NCBI RefSeq assembly: GCF_000611645.1
Contig: NW_014012993.1
Location: 1 to 22,513 of the forward strand
Direction: 5' to 3'
From: Monoraphidium neglectum
Taxonomy: Eukaryota; Chlorophyta; Chlorophyceae; Sphaeropleales; Selenastraceae
Length of the DNA stretch: 22,513 nucleotides
A program made the translations under genes and the position numbers. The notes below the pieces were generated by a model, which made no database searches, had not been told where the DNA came from, and worked only from the letters and a program-made list of their open reading frames with translations. Of the stretch, positions 1-10,952 are shown in pieces (the first letter of the stretch is position 1; every line of letters starts with the position of its first letter).

Positions 1-307
1 AGGGAGGGGGGAGCTTGAGGCTCTTGAGAAGCGGCTGCTCTGCCATCTGCGCGCCGCCTTGCTGTCATGGCGCACCAGCCAGGGCCGCTGTGCCCCAAGG
101 GCGTGAACCCGCCGCCGGCCAAGCGTTGTGCGGCCAGCAGCGGCGGGTGGTTGAGCAGCGGCAGGCTGTTCGTAACTTGGGCTTCCTGTGTGGGTTGACA
201 CCGATTCAGGGCTCAAGGGCAGCGCAGCTTCCTTCAGCATCCCATGCCGCTGACCGCCACGCTCCTCCGCTGTGGTTGCTTTACGCCCGCTTGGGTGACC
301 CCTGCAG
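1..307 (+). other. Intron sequence of UGT-A (5' end cut by window)
   Basis: No stretch here matches exon 3 of the neighbouring paralogue, and a good acceptor (CCCCTGCAG) ends at 307, directly before the exon encoding DWRSYD. The stretch is therefore read as the 3' part of an intron. Open frames here have no family features. Confidence 0.6.
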
Positions 308-2323
308 GATTGGCGCTCCTACGACGCGATCCTGACCGTCATGTTCCCACCTCCGACGAAGGACGGGTGCATGTGCGTGATTGCACACCTGCTGGGCATC
401 CCTCTGGTGCACGTTCGGGACTTTTTGCTGATGGACGCGCCGCTCAGTGTGCCCCAGGTGTGCGAAGGCACCAGGCCCCACGGACAGGCGTGTGAGCGGC
501 CGGCCTGGCGGGCTGGCCAGCAAAGGCAGTTGCCATGGCGTGCAGCTCCTCTCGGCGCGTGCGGGGTGACGATTGCAACTGCAATGTCAGGGGTGCAACA
601 ATGCCAGTGCATCGCAAGGTCCCAGTTGCCACAGCAACCCACGCACGCCGGGCACCACAATGAACTCATCCCCGCAGATCGGCTCAGGCCTGACCCAGGA
701 GCAGGTTCGCAGCACGTGGACGGGAGCCATCAAGAACACCTTCCACTGGGCGATGCTCCGGGCCTCACTCACCGCGCTGGGTGTGTATGAGGTCCGCGCG
801 AACAAAGACCTGCGCTCCAGACTGGGGCTGCCGCTGGGCGGCAAGAGGGGCGGCCTCACCTGCCGGCCGCTGGTGGAGGTGGTTTCGAACAGCTGGCTGT
901 TTGAAAACCCGCGGCCCTTGGAGCCTGACCAGGTGGGCCGGCCAGACCGCCCGTATCTTTGATTGATGAATTTCGGGATTGACTGGCAAAGTTCAGTCGC
1001 CCTTGCAAGCCCTGCTGTATGCGCAGTGCTGGGGCTTCACGTGCGTGCCTGAGAACTGCACATACAATGGCCAAAGAACTTTTGCCACCCCTCCCCTTTC
1101 CAGGTCATGATCGGAGCAGTCTCGCCCCGCCCCTCTTCCCCCACCATCCCCGACCCCGAAGTCGCCGCCTTTGCCGCCGAGGCCGCCGCGGATGACGGCC
1201 TCGTGCTCGTGTCTTTTGGTTCCGTCTCCAGCTTCTTTGGAACCCTACTCACCTGGGACGACTACACGGGACTCTCCGCCGCCTTTGCTGACCTGGCGCC
1301 CGTCCGCGTCCTTTGGCTGCTGCACCCGGCAGCCCTCGGCAACAGGACGGTGGACGAGCTGCCTCTGGGCGCCAACACCATGGTCGTGCCATGGGGCCCG
1401 ATCAACGATGTCCTGGGCCACCCCAGCTGCCGCGCCTTTGTGACGCACGGCGGTGAGCGAGCGCGCGCCGACAATGCACAGCCAAGGGCTATGGGCCAAG
1501 CGCAGGCGCCGTCTGCGTGGCGTGCGTGCGTTGCAAGGGCTGCCCTGCAGATCAACGGTCAACCACAAAAGCAGATGAACGGTCAAATGTAAGCATCGAA
1601 ACGGTATTGCAACACTCCGCCGCTCTGCTGCAGGCCTGAAGTCCACGCTGGAGGCGATGTTCCATGGCGTGCCCATTGTGGGGGTGCCCTTCATGAACGA
1701 GCAGCTGCTCAACTGCCAGCGCACGGTGACGCGCGGCTTTGGCGTCGTGTCGCCCGAGGCGCCGGCGTCGCGCAAGGAAGGGGTTCACTACACGCGCAAA
1801 GGCATGGCGTCCCTCATCAAGCAGGTGTGCAATGAGTTTGCTGGCAAGACAGGCCCACATGGGTGGGGTCCCTGTAAAACTTGGAGGATCTTCGCTTGTC
1901 CTTGGAAGCAGTGTAGCTTGTGCGTCCAGGTCAGGCCATTTGCGTGGCAATTATGATCGTTGCGGAACTTGGGAGATAATGAGATCATAAATCATGCAGC
2001 TGCAAGTGATGCCCTTGCTCCTTCTGTTCCACACGCAGGTCCTGTCGCCCTCCTACGCGACAGCCGCCAACCAGATCGGCGCGGCCATGCGCCTGGCCTA
2101 CCGCCAGAAGCGCCCCGTAGACCGCGCGGCAGAGGAGGTGGAGCTGGCCCTGCTGCACGGGGGCTACAGCATGGAGCACTCGCTCGCGCAGGCGCGGCTG
2201 CGGGAGGCAAGGCACCGCGCCGACAGCTGCAACGGGGGAGAGGAAGGGGCATGCGGGATGATTGACGCGGCAGGTCCATCGGCAGCCTCCGCTGCAGTCC
2301 CCCACACCGAGTGGGAGTTGTGA
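308..2323 (+). CDS. UDP-glycosyltransferase UGT-A, 3' part of gene (partial)
   Basis: Family-1 (GT1) glycosyltransferase, expected to move a sugar from a UDP-sugar to a small acceptor. Exons visible: 308-457, 678-932, 1104-1452, 1634-1824 and 2039-2323 (stop TGA). Phases match at every junction (0, 0, 1, 0). The 5' exons lie before the window. The C-terminal nucleotide-sugar half is intact: a PWGPINDVLGHP segment, then THGG joined across an intron to LKSTLEAM, then GVPIVGVPFMNEQ. This is the animal/bacterial-type UDPGT signature, not the plant PSPG box with HCGWNS. Exons 308-457 and 1634-1824 have exactly the lengths of their UGT-B counterparts, so the two are tandem duplicates. The frame is open throughout, so this is not an obvious pseudogene. 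The segment WRSYDAILTVMFPP has Val where UGTs usually have the catalytic Asp of the (L/V)TDPF motif. The tail after HGGYSMEHSLAQARLRE is hydrophilic, with no membrane anchor. The acceptor substrate is unknown. Confidence 0.85.
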
Positions 2324-3603
2324 TGCTGTGTGCGTCTCGCCGATCAGCGTTTGGTTTGTATCAGCAGCAGTCGCCAGTTTTTGCACTCAGCGGCTCGCCA
2401 GGAATGCCACGGGATGATGCAGTTGTGGGGAGATGGGATCTGTGACATTGACCATGCGGCGCATCGGCATTCCTAAGTATTTGGGTTCCGTTGCCTTCTA
2501 ATGATTCACAATGTCGAGGCCTCTTTTGCACCTTCAATGCACTGAGTCAAGCCCTGCACACCCTGGCGCAGGACGTGGGCATGCAATCTTTGCAGTTTCT
2601 TCAGGTTCATGCTTGAATGCACACGCACCCATATGTCGATTTCGCCTGCCTTGCTTGTCTCAATGCACGATTTCACCTGCTGCTCCCTCGACTACATGCC
2701 AACACACACGCCAACACACACTCAGTGCTGTGTGCTTTTGAATCTCCTGGCAAGTTGAATGAAGGATAAATGCACTGCATTTGAGACCACGTAACATTTT
2801 TCTCAGAGGTTGGGGCTGCGCTTGCTGGTAGAATGTGATTGTCTCTGGGCAGCGGCACTGCCTGGCAATGCTCATGCTTCAGTCTGGTGGCCCAAGTCAC
2901 GTGATCAGCGACGGATGGGGGTGGATGGGTGTGCTCAAGGAGCGCAAGCTGGGCCGGCTGGTGCAGCCACGCGCTTTCCACGCGTTTTGAAGCTCCCCCC
3001 TCGATCGTACATGCATCATTCGGTGGCCCCACGCCATCACGAAACACGGCCTACTTCGTCACCTTGACATGACCCTCATGATCTTGGTGGACTTGAATTC
3101 AACAAATTCATGCACATCTATACTTCAAACACAAAAATACCCGTCCGCCCCAGCACTCACCAGTGTAGCACTCTTGAAGCGGTTCTTCTGTGCCCAGCGC
3201 TGGAAAATTACAGAAGCCACCCGGAGCTGTTGAGCGCTCGAGGCCCCAAAAAATTGCCAGGCGAGTCTTCCGCAAGTGCTTGATATGCTCGATGCCCGTG
3301 CGGCAGCTGGCAGGCGGCTAGCGGCAGCACACGTTGCACCTGCACATGCAGCAGGCTCCGTGCCGCGCGATGTGCCCGCCTGTTCTTCAGCCTTGCATGC
3401 CATTGCCGTCCTGGGAAGGTCTACACACAATCACCTTGCAATGTGCGGAAGGTTCTGCGACGCTGTGTGAATCCCCTGTTTGGGCTCAGTGCCGTCACCC
3501 GCATGCGAGCGTGTGCAATCATTGACTCAATGACGACCCCCATGCGCTCTCACCCCCCAATCCATCCCATGCATCCCTCCCTCCTCATCTCACCAGGTCC
3601 ACA
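2324..3603. other. Intergenic: UGT-A 3' UTR and UGT-B upstream region
   Basis: About 1.28 kb between the two tandem UGT genes. I see no coding frame with protein-like composition and no TGTAA polyadenylation signal on the + strand. There is a small direct repeat of GCCAACACACAC-like units near 2698-2722. Just before the UGT-B start lies a pyrimidine-rich stretch ending in CACCAG (3571-3597), which would also serve as a 5'-UTR intron acceptor. Confidence 0.5.
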
Positions 3604-6600
3604 ATGGCCGGCCGCCCCGGCGCACCGCCGCTCGCCGCGGCGCTTCTGCTGCTGCCGCTGCTGTGTGCAACGAGCCTCCTGCCGGCAGCCGGCGCGGCGC
3701 GCCACGACGCGGCGCCGCCGCGCTACAAGATACTGACCCTCATCCCCATGGGGGGCTCCAGCCACACCTTCGATTTGGTAGCCGTAGCAGGTGTCCTCGC
3801 AACCAGGTGCGGCTGGCGGCCTTGGCCTTCTCGTGTGATAATGGTGATGCGTAATCATAACCCAGCCCGAGCCACTGCAAGTAGCCTGCCAAGCGACCGG
3901 ACGCCGCGTCTCCCCCTCCAGCAACCCCGGTGTCCCGACGCACCCTCCGTGCGCCACTGCCCCGCACCCCGCCCCTTGCGCCCCCGGGGATGCAGGCACG
4001 ACGTCACCGTGGTCACGCCCCCCTCGGACCACGGCCACACGGCGGCGGCCATCAAGCGGCTGGGGGACGCGGCGGGCGCCATGAAGCTGGAGGATGTGGA
4101 CGCCCTGCTGTCCATGGCCTGTGAGTGACCAGAAACGCGCGCGCGGCTGCGGTCGTGAGCACAGGGAAAAGGGGCCCCGCTGGCGGCAGCAGCCGCAGTC
4201 AAAAGTCGATCGACACGCGCGCGACCCGTCCTCCTTCCTGCCTGTCTAGCCCTGCCCCGGCCGCGGTTCTCACTCCCGGGGTCAGCTTCTGCGGGCTGTC
4301 GCCCGACCCCTGCCCTCGCGCCGCCGCTCACCCACGCCGCGTGCATGGCGCCGCCCCTGCCCCCACCTGCAGCCTTCTCAAAGGGGATCGGCTCGATCGG
4401 CAAGGGCGGGCTGGTTTCGATGGTGCGGAAGATGTCGCAGCTTCCTTACTGGATGGCGGAGCGCTGCGAGCAGATGCTGGGGAACGCGACGCTCATGGAG
4501 GTGCGCCCGGCGGACACAAGAGGGCGAGAAGGGCGGGCGCGCGCTCTCACGTCGCGGGGCGGTGCGTGACGGCACGGGGGCGGCCGAGGGGCGCAGGGGC
4601 TGGCATGGGTTGGGGGACTTCTGAGGTGGGCGTGCGTGGGTGGCGCGGGCGCCACGCAGCTGGTCTGGCGCCGGCCCCTCCCGCCCGCAGCTGCTGCGCC
4701 GGCTCCCCAAGCATGCGTCCCTGGCGCCCGCCGTCCTCACACACTCCAGTGTGCCTCCTTCCAGCCTCGCCCCATGCCTATGCAATGCTCAAGCCTCTGC
4801 ACACGCCGCACCCGCGACCCCTACAGTCCTGGCGGTCGTATGACGTCATCTTGACCTTCCTATTCCCTCCCCCGGGGCAAGACACCTGCACCTGCCTGCT
4901 GGGCCAGGCGCTGGGCATCCCCGTGGTCCACGTGCTCGACATGGTGCTGATGGAGGCACCCATCAATGTACCCCAGGTGCGCACGCATGCCGTGCCCCTC
5001 CGACTTCCGGCGGCTCGCACTCGATCATGTGCTCGATCGTGTGCTGCTGCTGCTGGGGCGCGGGCTGCGTGCGGAGCCCAGCGGACTCGTGGTGGGGGCC
5101 GCCGCCCGGGCCGCTGGACAGCCGCGGCGTCACCACGCTATCGCGCCTTTTTGTCAGGTTCAACATACCACTCACGGCTTCGACCCTGCCCCCACGTGTA
5201 AGGTGGCCTATTGACCCCACACCTTTGCACCCGCACACCCGCCGCAGTTCGGCTCTGGCCTGAGCCGCGCCGAGGTCCGCGGCACCTGGGCGGGCGCCCT
5301 CAAGAACGCCGGCTTCTACGCCCTCCAGAACACCCTGATGAAGGCCCTCGCGTGGGCTGAGGTCGGGGCGAACAGGAAGCTGCGCGCCAGGCTGGGGCTG
5401 CCGCTCGGCCGCGGGGGCTGCCGGCCGGTGGTGGGGCTGCTCAGCAGCAGCTGGCTGCTGGAGGAGCCCCAGGCGCTGGAACCCCACCAGGTGGGGCGGA
5501 GGGGAGCCTTTGGCTTCATTGAAAAAAACCTGCGGCTGCGATGGGCTAGACCCCCGAGATCCGCGCTCTGGCTGTGCCGCCCTCCGGTGTAGAGGACCAG
5601 TCGCTCAAGCAGTCTAGGGCGGTGCGGCCGAGCTCTTCCCCTGCCTGCCCTCTGCAGCCCGACGCCTCGAACCAAGTTGCCTTCTCGCACCCATCCTGCC
5701 GACCACCCACGCTGCCCCACTGAAACCCCTCTCAACCCCTCCACAACCAGATCATGGTGGGGCCCGTCTCTGCCCGCCCCTCGTCCCCTGTCATCCCCGA
5801 CCCCGCCATTGCCGCCTTTGCCGCGGAGGCCGCCGCGGAAGACGGCCTCGTGCTCATCTCCTTTGGCTCCGTGTCGAGCTTCTTTGGCAGCCTGCTGACT
5901 AAGGAGGATTACGTAAACCTGGCCCTGGCGTTCGCTGACCTGGCGCCCGTCCGCGTGCTGTGGCTGCTCAACCCTCGGGGCCTGCCGGAGGGCGTGACGG
6001 TCGAGGGGCTGCCCCTGGGGAACAACACCCTGATGGTGCCATGGGGCCCGATTAACGACGTGCTCGGCCACCCCAGCTGCCGCGCCTTCGTCACCCACGG
6101 CGGTGAGCGCTGAAGGCTCACCTCCAGCTACCCGCGTGCAGGCCACCGCTGCGACCTGTTTGCCTCGCCGCTCGCCGGTTTGTGTCAAAGCAGGGTGCTG
6201 CGGGTAAGATGCGCCGGTCAAACCCTGGTCAAACTCTGGTCATATCGCGTCCTGCTTTGACCACCGCAGGCCTGAAGTCGACGCTCGAGGCAATGTTCCA
6301 CGGCGTGCCGATTGTGGGGGTGCCCTTCATGAGCGAGCAGCTCCACAACACCCAGCGCGCCGCGGCGCGGGGCTTTGGCGTCGTGTCACCGCAGGCCCCG
6401 GTGGTGCGCAAGGACGGGACCCACTACACCCGAGAGGGCGTGGCATCCCTCATCAGAAAGGTGTGCAGCTTAGCCGTTTTTGCTCGCTTGGCGGCTCCTG
6501 CTGGCTGCTGAATTCTTCCTGCTGCTGCCGAGGGCGTCGCTCTGCTGCAGGCAGGCAGACGGACAGCGGCCCCTCCCGGCACTGGGGGCACTGCTGCCGC

Positions 6601-7080
6601 CGCCGCCGCCGCCGCTGCCTGCACTGCCTTGTCGACACGGACGGCCCTCGCCTAGTGCCCATAACCGGCTAGTGCGATGTGCACCGCCCAACACCACCCA
6701 GCCGCCTTGGCACCCTCAACAGCAGCGCGAGGACCCACAATCACGCCCCACCCTCGCGACGCACGCAGGTCCTGTCGCCCTCATACGCGACTGCCGCCAA
6801 CCAGATCGGCGCGGCCATGCGCCTGGCCTACAGCCAGAAGCGCCCCGTGGACCGCGCGGCTGAGGAGGTGGAGCTGGCTCTGCTGCATGGGGGCTACAGC
6901 GTGGAGCACTCGCTCGCGCAGGCACGGCTGCGGGAGGGCAAGGCGCGGCGCCAAGGCAGCAGCGGCGGCGGCGGCGGCCTCGAGGCGGCGCTCGGCGCAG
7001 AGGTGTCGCGCGGGGACGTCGCGGCGGCGGTCATGGCGCCTGCGCAGTCCGCTGCGGCGGATGCTGCGCAGGAGCTGTGA
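3604..7080 (+). CDS. UDP-glycosyltransferase UGT-B, complete, eight exons
   Basis: GT1-family enzyme predicted to transfer sugar from a UDP-sugar to a lipophilic acceptor. Exons: 3604-3806, 3996-4120, 4373-4500, 4827-4976, 5248-5490, 5751-6102, 6270-6460 and 6769-7080 (TGA), giving 567 aa with consistent phases. The start ATG sits in a good context (ACAATGG) and opens a signal peptide: a Leu/Ala-rich core at about residues 9-27, then AAGAA. His54 in PMGGSSHTF fits the UGT catalytic base. The expected catalytic Asp after the Ile-Leu-Thr of SYDVILTFLFPP is Phe163. Donor-binding residues follow: Trp381 (PWGPINDVLGHP), THGG (398-401) and GVPFMSEQ, with Glu423-Gln424 in place of the usual DQ. The C-terminus is hydrophilic and Gly/Ala-rich, with no transmembrane anchor, unlike animal microsomal UGTs, so a soluble lumenal or secreted location is inferred. 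It lies about 1.3 kb downstream of its paralogue UGT-A. The exon 1/2 junction (ATR-HDVTVV) is one residue shorter than the usual RGHDV and is the least certain splice. Confidence 0.87.
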
Positions 7081-7641
7081 GCCGGGCAGTCGTTGTCGTC
7101 ACCATTTATCGCACTTATGGTGTTGCGTGCACAGCTGCAGGGGATCTGTTTGCTATTTCAAACCCAGTTCTCTGGTCTGCTTTGGGGGCTTGAACTTTCT
7201 GGTACGCACCGAGGTGGGGGGAAGGACGGGGAAGCTGCTTGACACATGTGCTGCCATTCTTGCTGTGCAAGCCCTTTAGTATGACTGGTTTGGGCATCAG
7301 TCAGCTAGCCCGCGCTTCGGGCTGCTTCTTTGGCGTGTACAAACCTGATGGATTCGCGGCGGCTTCCCGAGTTGCCCACCAACCTTGGTGTCGTATTTTC
7401 CCCCCATGCGCGGGTGAAGAGGCATTCCCTTGTATTGCTTGTGCAAATGCTTGCTGAGAATTGTAAATATCATTTTCATATCAGCTAGCATCCCCTGAGT
7501 CAAGTTTAGTGCTGCAGTGCCTGCTGGGTTACTGCGAGTGCGGTGCCTGTGATCTTTGTGGTCCCACAACTGGCAGCCACATCTGTTGCGGCTGGTCGGG
7601 GAAGCGACGGTGAAAGTTGCATCCTGGGGAAGAAGGTTGAG
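7081..7641. other. Convergent 3' region between UGT-B and the PNISR-like gene
   Basis: 561 bases between the UGT-B stop (+) and the PNISR-like stop (-). It should hold both 3' UTRs, which must be close or overlapping. I found no minus-strand TGTAA for the PNISR-like gene here, and no credible coding frame. Confidence 0.5.
7462..7466 (+). terminator. TGTAA polyadenylation signal, likely for UGT-B
   Basis: TGTAA is the green-algal poly(A) signal. This copy lies about 380 bases past the UGT-B stop, in a locally AT-rich patch (GAATTGTAAATATCATTTTC). It is the only TGTAA I found on the + strand between the two convergent stops. Confidence 0.45.
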
Positions 7642-10333
7642 TCAACGCCGCCCTCGCGAGCGGTCGCGGCCCCTGCTGCGGCTGCGGCTGCGGCTGCGGC
7701 TGCGCCGCCAGTGGCCGCGGCTCCGACTGCGACTGCGGCTACGACTGCGGTCCCGTGCGCGGCCCCCTCTGCTGCCCGATCGCGAGCGGTGGTGGTCGCT
7801 CCGCCGCCGCTGCCGCCGGTCGCGCGGGCTCCGGCTCCTGCTGGGGCTGCGCCGGCGGCCTCGGTGCCGCTCGCCGTCCCTGCCGCGGCTGCGGCTGCGG
7901 CTGCGGTGTGGGGACCGCCTTGACTCGCGTCGGCGCTCCCTGCTGCGGCTCCGGCTGCCGCGCCGCCGCTCGTCCGCCCGCCGCCGCTCGGCATCCCTGC
8001 TGCTGCTCCTGCTGCGGCGCCCAGGGCTGCCGGAGCCGCGGCCGCGCGCCCCGCGCTCGCCGCGGTCGCTCTCGCGCCGCCCACCCTGCTCCCGCTGTGC
8101 CGCACCGCCCTTCTTTGAAGCACCTCCACTGCTCCCGCCTCGCGCCGCCGCAGCGATCGCTGCCGCCGCTGCGGCGGCGGCGGCCGCCCTCAGCGATGCG
8201 GCGGGATCTGCGACGCCCGCGGCTGCCTCTGCCTGCTGCTGCTGCTGCTGCTTCTGATGCTGCTGCTGTATTAGTGGCTGCTGGACATGGGGCAATGTTT
8301 GCTGCTTCTGCTCCTCCTGCTGCGCCAATGGCACCACCTGCTGCTGCTGCTGCTGTTGCTGCTGCAGCTGCTGCGCAGCTGCCTCAGAAACATTCCCGCC
8401 ATCCTCAACCTCCATATCTACATCCTCGTCATCCTGCAGCACCTGCTGCTGCTGCACCGCTGCGCCTGCCGCCGCCGCCGCCGCCGCCGCTACGCGTGCT
8501 TCCGCAGCCTCCTGCGCCGCCGCCGCTTCACGCCGCTGCTCGCTCTGCCGCTGCTGCTCCTGCTCGTGGTCCTGCTGCGTCAAGAGTTCGTGGCGCGCTG
8601 CCTTTGAGAGGCGGCCCTCCGCCATGAGGCTGTACGTGCCGTCCGCCAGGCAGCTGAGGACCTTGCTCGGGACGCGGCGGCCGCCGCGCTCCAGCCACAC
8701 GCTGCAAAAGAGGGGGGGAGCAATGAGAGGAGGGTCACGGGGTAGAGTCGGGCCTGGGCACCAACGGTGTGTGCAGCTCAGAGCATCTAACGAACACAGG
8801 TTGGGACAGTCAGGTGTTGCGCCCGACAGGAAGTGAGTTTTGCGCTGCGGTGATGGTATTGTGTTCACCGCGGCGCGTCCCCGCACAAAACGGCGCCCGG
8901 TCACCCACGCCCGCCGCCGCGCGGCCAGGGCGTGGCAGGGCCCCTCCAACGGGGGACCCCCGCCACAGCTTCGGCCCCATCCCGGTGGCGGATGGCCATG
9001 CGCTCACATTTGGCCCCTGACAAGATCGTCCTTTGGCGCCGCGTGCGGCCGCCGCTGCTGGTGCGGTGGCGGCGACGCCGGGGCGGGCGCGGCGGGCGCA
9101 GCTGCGGCATCGGGCTCGACGCGCGTGCCGACGGGCTCCCTGCCGCCTGCTGACGCCGTGACCGCAGATGCGCTTGCCTCCCCCTCTGCCTGCTGCTGTT
9201 GCTGCGGGGCCGCCGCCGCCTCGCGACCCAACTCAGCCCGACCGTTGGCAGCAGCCCGCGCATGGGCCGCCGGCGAGCCGTTCTGCGCGCCGCCCGCGCC
9301 GCCGGCCCCTGCGCCGGTCCCTCTGCCGCCGTTGGGCGCAGCAATGCCCCCGCCGCCGCCACCGCCCTCGCCTTCCTCGTCCTCTGAGTCGGACCCGTAC
9401 CCAACCAGCAGCCCCCCCGCCGCCTCTGGATCCACGCGGACGCGCGCGACGCCCTCGGCCGGGCCCTCCTCCACGGCGTCCCCCGCCGCCGCGCCGGCTG
9501 CGGCGGGCGACTCCTCCGCGCCGGTGCTGTCGGCCGCCGCGCCCTCTCCTTGGTACACCTCCCGCGCAACCTCCACTGCAGGTTTGAGGGTCGCAGGATG
9601 GGCAAAGTGAGCATGTATGTGCGTGAATGCGACTGGTGATGCAATTATGGGCTGCGGCCCTTTGGGCCGCGGCCGCAAGAAGGGCCCGCTTGACAGCCCC
9701 CGGCAGCAGCAACCGCAACCATCGCCACACTGCTCGACGGCCGCGCCGCGCCCCCACTGCGAGTCCCCGCTGCCGGCCGCCCAGAGGCAAGGAAGGGGCC
9801 ACGCGGCTCACAGAACAGGTTGTCGGTGACTTCGATCAGAATCGCCGTCAGGCTGGCCTTGATCTCTCGATCTATAATCCGCTTGCGCGCCGCCGCCACC
9901 GCCGCCGCGTCCTCCTCCTCGTCGGCCCCCTCCTCGCCCCCAGCCCCGAGCCCACCCCACCGGGAGCCGCCGGCGCTCCCGCTCTGCGTCCGCGGCGGCG
10001 CGGCGGCCTCCTGATCGGCCGCGGCCCCGCCTGCGCCGCCGCCGCCGCTGTGGCCAGCCCCGCCGCCCCGCGCGGCGGCGGCCGCGCGCCGCGCCATCTC
10101 TTCCCGCAGCCAGCTGGGCACCGCCGAGCGCTTTGCGGCGGCGCCAGCGGCCGCGGCGGCCGCTTGCCCGTTGAAGTGCTGATGCTGCAACATCCCCGGA
10201 TGCTGCATCCCCACTGCGGCGCCCGCTGCGAGAGAAGGGTCGTAGTAGCCGTGAGGAGCGGCCACATAGGGCGCCTGCTGCTGGTGGGCCAGAGGATCCA
10301 TGCCCATCTGCGGCGGCACCATAGCCGCGCCAA

Positions 10334-10367
<34 letters not shown>

Positions 10368-10952
10368 CTGGTGGTGCTGCTGCTGCGCAAACGCCTGCTG
10401 CTGCGCAAAAGCCTGCTGCTGTGCGATTGCCTGCTGCTGTGCATATGGCTGCTGCTGCAGGCCCTGGGCAGACGCCACTGCAGCGTGGTTGACGCCCATC
10501 GTCATACCCACGGCCCCGCCCATGCCCATGCCAGCTGCGCCCGCTCCCCCCGCCATCTGCTGCTGCAGCGCCATAGTCGACTGCAACTGCATCTGCTGGG
10601 CCTGCATCTGCTGCAGGTCCTGCATTTGCTGCTGCTGCGCGTAGTACGCCTGCCACTGCTGCCACTGCTCCCACTGCTGCAGGTACTCCTGCTGCTGCTC
10701 CGCACTCATCTGAAGGTACATGGACTCATCTAGTTGGGCGGGCTGCTGCTCCTGCTGCTGCGACTGCTCTTGGTACGGCATGCCGACGCTGCCTTCCGCG
10801 CCTGGGGGCGGTGGCGGGGGTGGCGGCGGGGGCGGGGGCGGGGCGGCGTCCCCTTCGGGCGGCAACGGCGGCGGTGGCGGTGCGCCGTCCTCGGGCGGCA
10901 AAGGAGGCTGATCCAGGGCCTGAACCGGCATCTCGGCGTAGTAATGCTCCAT
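7642..10952 (-). CDS. PNISR: PNISR-like arginine/serine-rich splicing-associated protein
   Basis: Predicted nuclear RS-domain protein. Exons on the minus strand: 10952-9812, 9575-9008 and 8701-7642, phases 1 and 2, giving 922 aa. Both donors are GTGAGC. Order of parts: a proline-rich N-terminus (poly-Pro runs at about 15-50), Gln-rich stretches including pure poly-Q (about 60-210), then the conserved block SAVPSWLREEMARR (near 278), which matches the PAWIREGLEKM block of human PNISR. Next comes an acidic stretch and IKASLTAILIEVTDNLFLEVA (about 365-384, spanning intron 1), which matches its LTEILLDVTDEE block. GLLVGYGSDSEDEEGEG (near 440) matches its GGYGSGDSEDE. Poly-Q/poly-A stretches follow, and an RS/RD/RE-rich domain fills about residues 777-922. 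Three conserved blocks in the same order plus the RS tail support the family. The role in pre-mRNA splicing is inferred from the family. The low-complexity stretches are much longer than in animal PNISR. Assignment from recognition of motifs, not a database search. Confidence 0.75.
7660..7910. repeat. Degenerate GCTGCG hexamer repeat coding the RS domain
   Basis: Plus strand reads as runs of CTGCGG/CTGCGA hexamers (clearest at about 7675-7705). On the minus strand these are read as alternating Arg-Ser codons. The repeat lies inside the last exon of the PNISR-like gene and accounts for several long but meaningless open frames in other registers. Confidence 0.7.
10334..10386. repeat. CTG/CAG trinucleotide repeat coding poly-Gln
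   Basis: Nearly uninterrupted CTG units on the plus strand, read as CAG (Gln) on the minus strand within exon 1 of the PNISR-like gene. Shorter CAG tracts recur at about 8230-8260 and 8336-8375 in its last exon. Such tracts are length-variable by slippage. Confidence 0.8.

Noticed and set aside
4695..4760. Possible extra UGT-B exon encoding LLRRLPKHAS
   Set aside because: No donor with compatible phase follows it. Exon 3 (ending at 4500) and the next exon (4827) are both phase 0 and join directly, and UGT-A shows nothing equivalent in its visible intron.
4125..5201. 358-codon + strand open frame within UGT-B
   Set aside because: It reads through three introns. Only the part at 4827-4976 is coding, and it is already in the spliced model.
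5316..6221. 301-codon minus-strand open frame
   Set aside because: Antisense to exons of UGT-B; no domain, and explained by high GC with few stops.
7556..8627. Arg/Leu-rich and Ala-rich + strand open frames
   Set aside because: Antisense shadows of the RS and poly-Q/poly-A coding exon on the minus strand.
9627..10733. 368-codon + strand open frame rich in Leu, and nearby Cys-rich frames
   Set aside because: These are antisense readings of the CAG, proline and alanine repeats of the PNISR-like gene in GC-rich DNA with few stops.
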